A stretch of DNA of 64,000 bases, taken from assembly GCA_002162075.1 (NCBI GenBank), contig CP021423.1:2418001-2482000 (forward strand), in the 5' to 3' direction. Positions within the stretch are counted from its first letter, which is position 1; each line of letters begins with the position of its first letter. Positions 61,090 to 64,000 of the stretch are shown here, piece by piece. Both the position numbers and the translations under genes were made by a program. The notes beneath the pieces were generated by a model. It made no database searches and was not told where the DNA came from. It saw only the letters and a list, made by a program, of their open reading frames with translations. The stretch is from Armatimonadetes bacterium Uphvl-Ar1. Its GTDB lineage: Bacteria; Armatimonadota; Fimbriimonadia; Fimbriimonadales; Fimbriimonadaceae.

Positions 61090-62583
61090 TTACCGCTCCA
61101 AAATCGTGATGACTCGTGATTGTTGTCGAAGAATCATCTTCACGCCAACGGAGCCACCCGGAGCAGATCCACCGCCACCGAATCCACCGCCATCTGCCGG
61201 CGGCACACCCGCGGCTCCACCATTGTCTTGACCTCCGCCATCCCGAGTTGCTTGGTTCAAGCTCTTCCTCATGTTAAATGAGGGACCACCCATCGTGTAG
61301 AGATCAATTCTGCTTGAGGCATCAGCAAGAGTTCCCGGCCCAATGCTGGCACCACCAGGGCCGACTGGACCGCCCCGACCACCTCGCCCTGTCGGCGGGC
61401 CGCCGGCAGCACCACCACCATTTCCTCCACCCCCGCCTGAACCGCCGACCTCAACAATCTGTTCAGACGTTTGGCGCAGTTCTTCTCGGATCAGAATTCC
61501 ACGATCCAATGCGAACCATTGAATGGATTCAATCTTCAAATTTTGTGTTTCTCCTTCGACACCATCAAGGCTGTTGAGACCACGAAGATCGTCAGCTCCC
61601 AAACTCAATTCCGTTCGGATTTTCGCGCATGGAATTCCTTGCTCCCATTCAACAGATTCAAGCGTGCCCCGAGCAACTTGGTTTGCGACATACTTATCTT
61701 GCTCATGCCGTTTGTCCAAGTCTAACTGTGCAAGTGGAATCGCTGCTTGCCAGGAATCCCCAACCGCAACTTTGCGTGAGGGCAGGATTGGCGGTGGGAA
61801 CAGCGCGAAGAGATCCGTGCGGGCATCCACACTGCCACCTTCCCATGGGAAGAACGTCGGCAACGAGGTGAATACTTCCCGCCCCGTGTTCGTGATACGC
61901 ATGAAAATCGGGTGCATTTCAAAGTCGCGGTATCGCTGCGGCTCCGTCGCGCCAACAACGTTCAGCCACGCGTAATCCTTGCCCTTTTCCGGCAATGCTT
62001 GAATGCGGATTAAACCTTCGTTCCCGTAATTGTTGTGGTGAGCAATCAAATAGCGTACGTTAATTGGTGGCGAAGCGATTTCTGCCGCACGCGAGCCCAA
62101 TTGTGCTTGAGCTTGTGTCACGACCGAAACAACTGATTGTTGACTTCGATTGTATGTGTATTCTCGGCCTGGGGTGAACCGATACCGCAAACTGAACCCG
62201 TCCGGATTTCGGTTGATCAAACTCTCCGAGTTATCAAGCGTCACGTTAACGCTCGATCGGTTCAAAACCATCGGAGCACCTTGAGTATAGAAGTACAAAA
62301 CTGCTTCCACAGTCAGTGGCCCATCCGCAAGCCTCCGCTCCTTCGTATTCAAATTGTAAACGTAGTCATCGCCCTCAACGTCCGGCACGACTGCTTCCAA
62401 GAACTTCCCGTTCACCAAAATTCCAATGTATCCCCCTTCCGGAATACTGTTCTTGGGAATTCGAACCTTTACGGTCTCACGAACCTTTGAGCCATCAACT
62501 GGGCGGCGGATTGTAAAGGTGCCCTGAGCCAATGCCCCCGCAACCAAGACGGTTGCCAACGCTGCTGCGAATAATCTGTTCAT
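61090..62583 (-). CDS. Secreted protein of unknown function with Gly-rich tail
   Basis: About 497 residues from the Met at 62583. The signal peptide L-F-A-A-A-L-A-T-V-L-V-A-G-A-L-A-Q is followed by an Ig-like strand region (about residues 5-110, T-F-T-I-R-R-P-V-D-G) and a long unrecognised mixed domain. The C-terminal 100 residues are Gly/Pro-rich, with several G-G-G runs. It is probably an extracytoplasmic protein; function unknown. Confidence 0.55.
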   Translation of the reverse strand: MNRLFAAALATVLVAGALAQGTFTIRRPVDGSKVRETVKVRIPKNSIPEGGYIGILVNGKFLEAVVPDVEGDDYVYNLNTKERRLADGPLTVEAVLYFYTQGAPMVLNRSSVNVTLDNSESLINRNPDGFSLRYRFTPGREYTYNRSQQSVVSVVTQAQAQLGSRAAEIASPPINVRYLIAHHNNYGNEGLIRIQALPEKGKDYAWLNVVGATEPQRYRDFEMHPIFMRITNTGREVFTSLPTFFPWEGGSVDARTDLFALFPPPILPSRKVAVGDSWQAAIPLAQLDLDKRHEQDKYVANQVARGTLESVEWEQGIPCAKIRTELSLGADDLRGLNSLDGVEGETQNLKIESIQWFALDRGILIREELRQTSEQIVEVGGSGGGGGNGGGAAGGPPTGRGGRGGPVGPGGASIGPGTLADASSRIDLYTMGGPSFNMRKSLNQATRDGGGQDNGGAAGVPPADGGGFGGGGSAPGGSVGVKMILRQQSRVITILER

Positions 62584-62760
62584 CAAGCAATCTCCGGTAC
62601 GCAACGAGCCAACAATCACCGCGCGCACACGTTATCTTACGTCTCAGACGCAGGCCAAGTCCCCAGACGTTACAATCTGACCGACAAAAACTTCGCGTCC
62701 CAAACGGGGAAAATTCTACCCCCGACCGCAACAAAAATCGAGCACAATCATAGGTGACCC

Positions 62761-64000
62761 ATGTCCACTATTTCCCTCGATCTCGAATCCCTCAACCCGC
62801 AACAAAGAGAAGCCGTCGAACACCCCGGCGGCCCCCTCATGATCGTCGCCGGAGCTGGGTCAGGAAAAACAAGGGTCATCACATATAGAATCGCTCGACT
62901 CATCGGCGAAGGTTGCCCACCGTACAGAATCCTCGCCGTAACGTTCACTAATAAGGCCGCAAAGGAAATGCGCGAGCGAATCGAGAACCTCGTCGGACCC
63001 AATGCCAAAGATATCTGGATGGGCACATTCCACGCCCTCTGCGCCCGAATCCTCCGCATGGACGGAACCGCCATCGGCATAGATCGCAATTTCGTCGTCT
63101 ACGACGATTCCGAACAACTCTCACTCATCAAAGACTTGATCAAATCACGGGGATTCGACGACAAAGCTATCCAGCCGCGAGGAGTACTTTCCGAAATCTC
63201 CCGCGCCAAAGAGCAAATGCTCACTCCCGAAAAATACGCGGACCGCGCTAGTTCATTCTTCGAACGAACCGTCGCCGGAATCTACAAAGACTACCAACGA
63301 CGACTTCAAAACGCCAACTCGTTGGACTTCGATGATCTCCTCTTCAAAGCCGTCCGCCTTCTCGAAGAATCCGAATCCGTCCGAGAAAAGTACCAAGAAA
63401 AGTTTCTCCACGTCCTCGTCGACGAGTACCAAGACGTCAACTTCACCCAATACCGCCTCGCCGATCTCCTTGCTGGCAAAAACAAAAACCTCACCGTCGT
63501 CGGCGACGACGACCAGTCCATTTACGCCTGGCGCGGGGCCGATGTCGGGCTCATGATGCGGTTCACCCTCGATCACCCGAAAGCCACATTGGTCACTCTC
63601 GACCAAAACTATCGTTCAACCCAAAACATCTTGAGCGGCGCATATTCCGTCGTCAAGCACAACCGGGGGCGCAATGACAAAAAGCTGTGGACCTCAAATG
63701 ACTCTGGCGAACTCATCCAAATTGGCGAAACCGGGACCGAGCACGACGAAGCCCGTCTTGTCGTCGACCGCATCAACCACGAAATCCGCACCGGGCGTCA
63801 CACCTACGGCGACTTCGCCATTCTTTATCGCACAAACGCCCAATCCCGAGTCATAGAAGAAGCCTTCCTCACCCACCAAATCCCCCACATCCTCGTTGGT
63901 GGACAGAGATTCTACGATCGCAAAGAAATCAAAGATATGATCGGTTACCTCCGCGTCGTCTGGAACCCCGCCGATGAAGTCTCCCTCCGCAGAACAATCA
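62761..64000 (+). CDS. pcrA: UvrD/PcrA-type DNA helicase (partial, runs off window)
   Basis: At least 413 codons from the ATG at 62761 with no stop before the window edge; the start is supported by an AGGTGA about 6 bases upstream. Visible motifs are Q-motif L-N-P-Q-Q-R-E-A-V, Walker A A-G-A-G-S-G-K-T, motif Ia T-F-T-N-K-A-A-K-E-M, DEYQD (V-D-E-Y-Q-D), motif III G-D-D-D-Q-S-I-Y-A-W and motif IV Y-R-S-T. They define a UvrD/PcrA SF1A helicase in repair and plasmid/phage replication. The C-terminal half is outside the window. Confidence 0.92.
   Translation, partial: MSTISLDLESLNPQQREAVEHPGGPLMIVAGAGSGKTRVITYRIARLIGEGCPPYRILAVTFTNKAAKEMRERIENLVGPNAKDIWMGTFHALCARILRMDGTAIGIDRNFVVYDDSEQLSLIKDLIKSRGFDDKAIQPRGVLSEISRAKEQMLTPEKYADRASSFFERTVAGIYKDYQRRLQNANSLDFDDLLFKAVRLLEESESVREKYQEKFLHVLVDEYQDVNFTQYRLADLLAGKNKNLTVVGDDDQSIYAWRGADVGLMMRFTLDHPKATLVTLDQNYRSTQNILSGAYSVVKHNRGRNDKKLWTSNDSGELIQIGETGTEHDEARLVVDRINHEIRTGRHTYGDFAILYRTNAQSRVIEEAFLTHQIPHILVGGQRFYDRKEIKDMIGYLRVVWNPADEVSLRRTI

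Overview
The window is dense chromosomal DNA with about 55 protein genes, G+C in the mid-50s percent by eye, short intergenic gaps and many 4-base start/stop overlaps. Several features point to a Gram-negative-like, non-proteobacterial, aerobic bacterium: an alternative complex III operon next to a CtaA-CtaB fusion, the futalosine menaquinone gene mqnA, a Bacteroidetes-type arginine operon, many Sec-secreted proteins of unknown function, and a secreted protein with a 'YTADYDDHLP' tail. I infer Armatimonadota (Fimbriimonadia-like). That is a family-level guess from gene content, not from a marker gene.

Layout. 1-5231 (minus): heme A synthesis and alternative complex III (ctaAB, actA, actB; actB is cut by the window edge). 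5.4-8.5 kb: phosphodiester glycosidase, glycosyltransferase, methyltransferase, mqnA. 8.5-15 kb (minus): MetE-like protein, PhnD-like protein, acyl-CoA dehydrogenase, OsmC-like protein, Fpg, adenosine deaminase. 15.0-23.1 kb (plus): argR-argG-X-argC-argF'-argB-argE'-argH, with an unknown P-loop gene X. 23.2-25.7 kb (minus): a Ro60/TROVE gene preceded by five tandem Y-RNA-like ncRNAs. 25.9-26.4 kb: a glycine-rich RRM protein. 27-30 kb: sugar oxidoreductase/ThuA/DUF1080 genes. 30-34.6 kb: secreted and envelope proteins. 34.8-37.7 kb: YCII protein with ECF42-type sigma factor, TfoX-C, S4 protein and peroxiredoxin. 38-42.9 kb: redoxin, cytochrome/monooxygenase-like protein, choice-of-anchor B protein and sugar dehydrogenase. 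43.7-46.4 kb (minus): glycolipid-type glycosyltransferase, CrtO-like acyltransferase and LpxH-like phosphoesterase. 46.5-56.9 kb: GT39, mutS, holin-like protein, yvcK-gmk-coaBC. 56.9-62.6 kb (minus): DAHP synthase, MrfA-like helicase, TatC, secreted protein. 62.8 kb to the end: UvrD/PcrA helicase, cut by the window edge.

The most striking element is the Ro/Y-RNA locus. Five non-identical RNAs lie head to tail in 676 bases directly upstream of the Ro gene and on its strand. All share a Y-RNA Ro-binding signature (GGGCCGRA...TTAYC with a distal CTTGY). Each closes with its own covarying outer stem but carries a different insert. One insert is a nearly perfect circularly permuted tRNA body, one is a T-arm on a capped acceptor-like helix, one is a multi-hairpin domain, and two are short. 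Bacterial Ro loci usually have one or two Y RNAs, so this looks like a diversified Y-RNA array serving one Ro protein.

A second window-wide observation is that six genes are broken by eight single-base frameshifts. Each one is repaired by adding one G or C to a short G/C run, and repair recovers expected family motifs. This looks like homopolymer undercalling in the assembly rather than true decay, so those genes are annotated as intact in function but frameshifted in this sequence.
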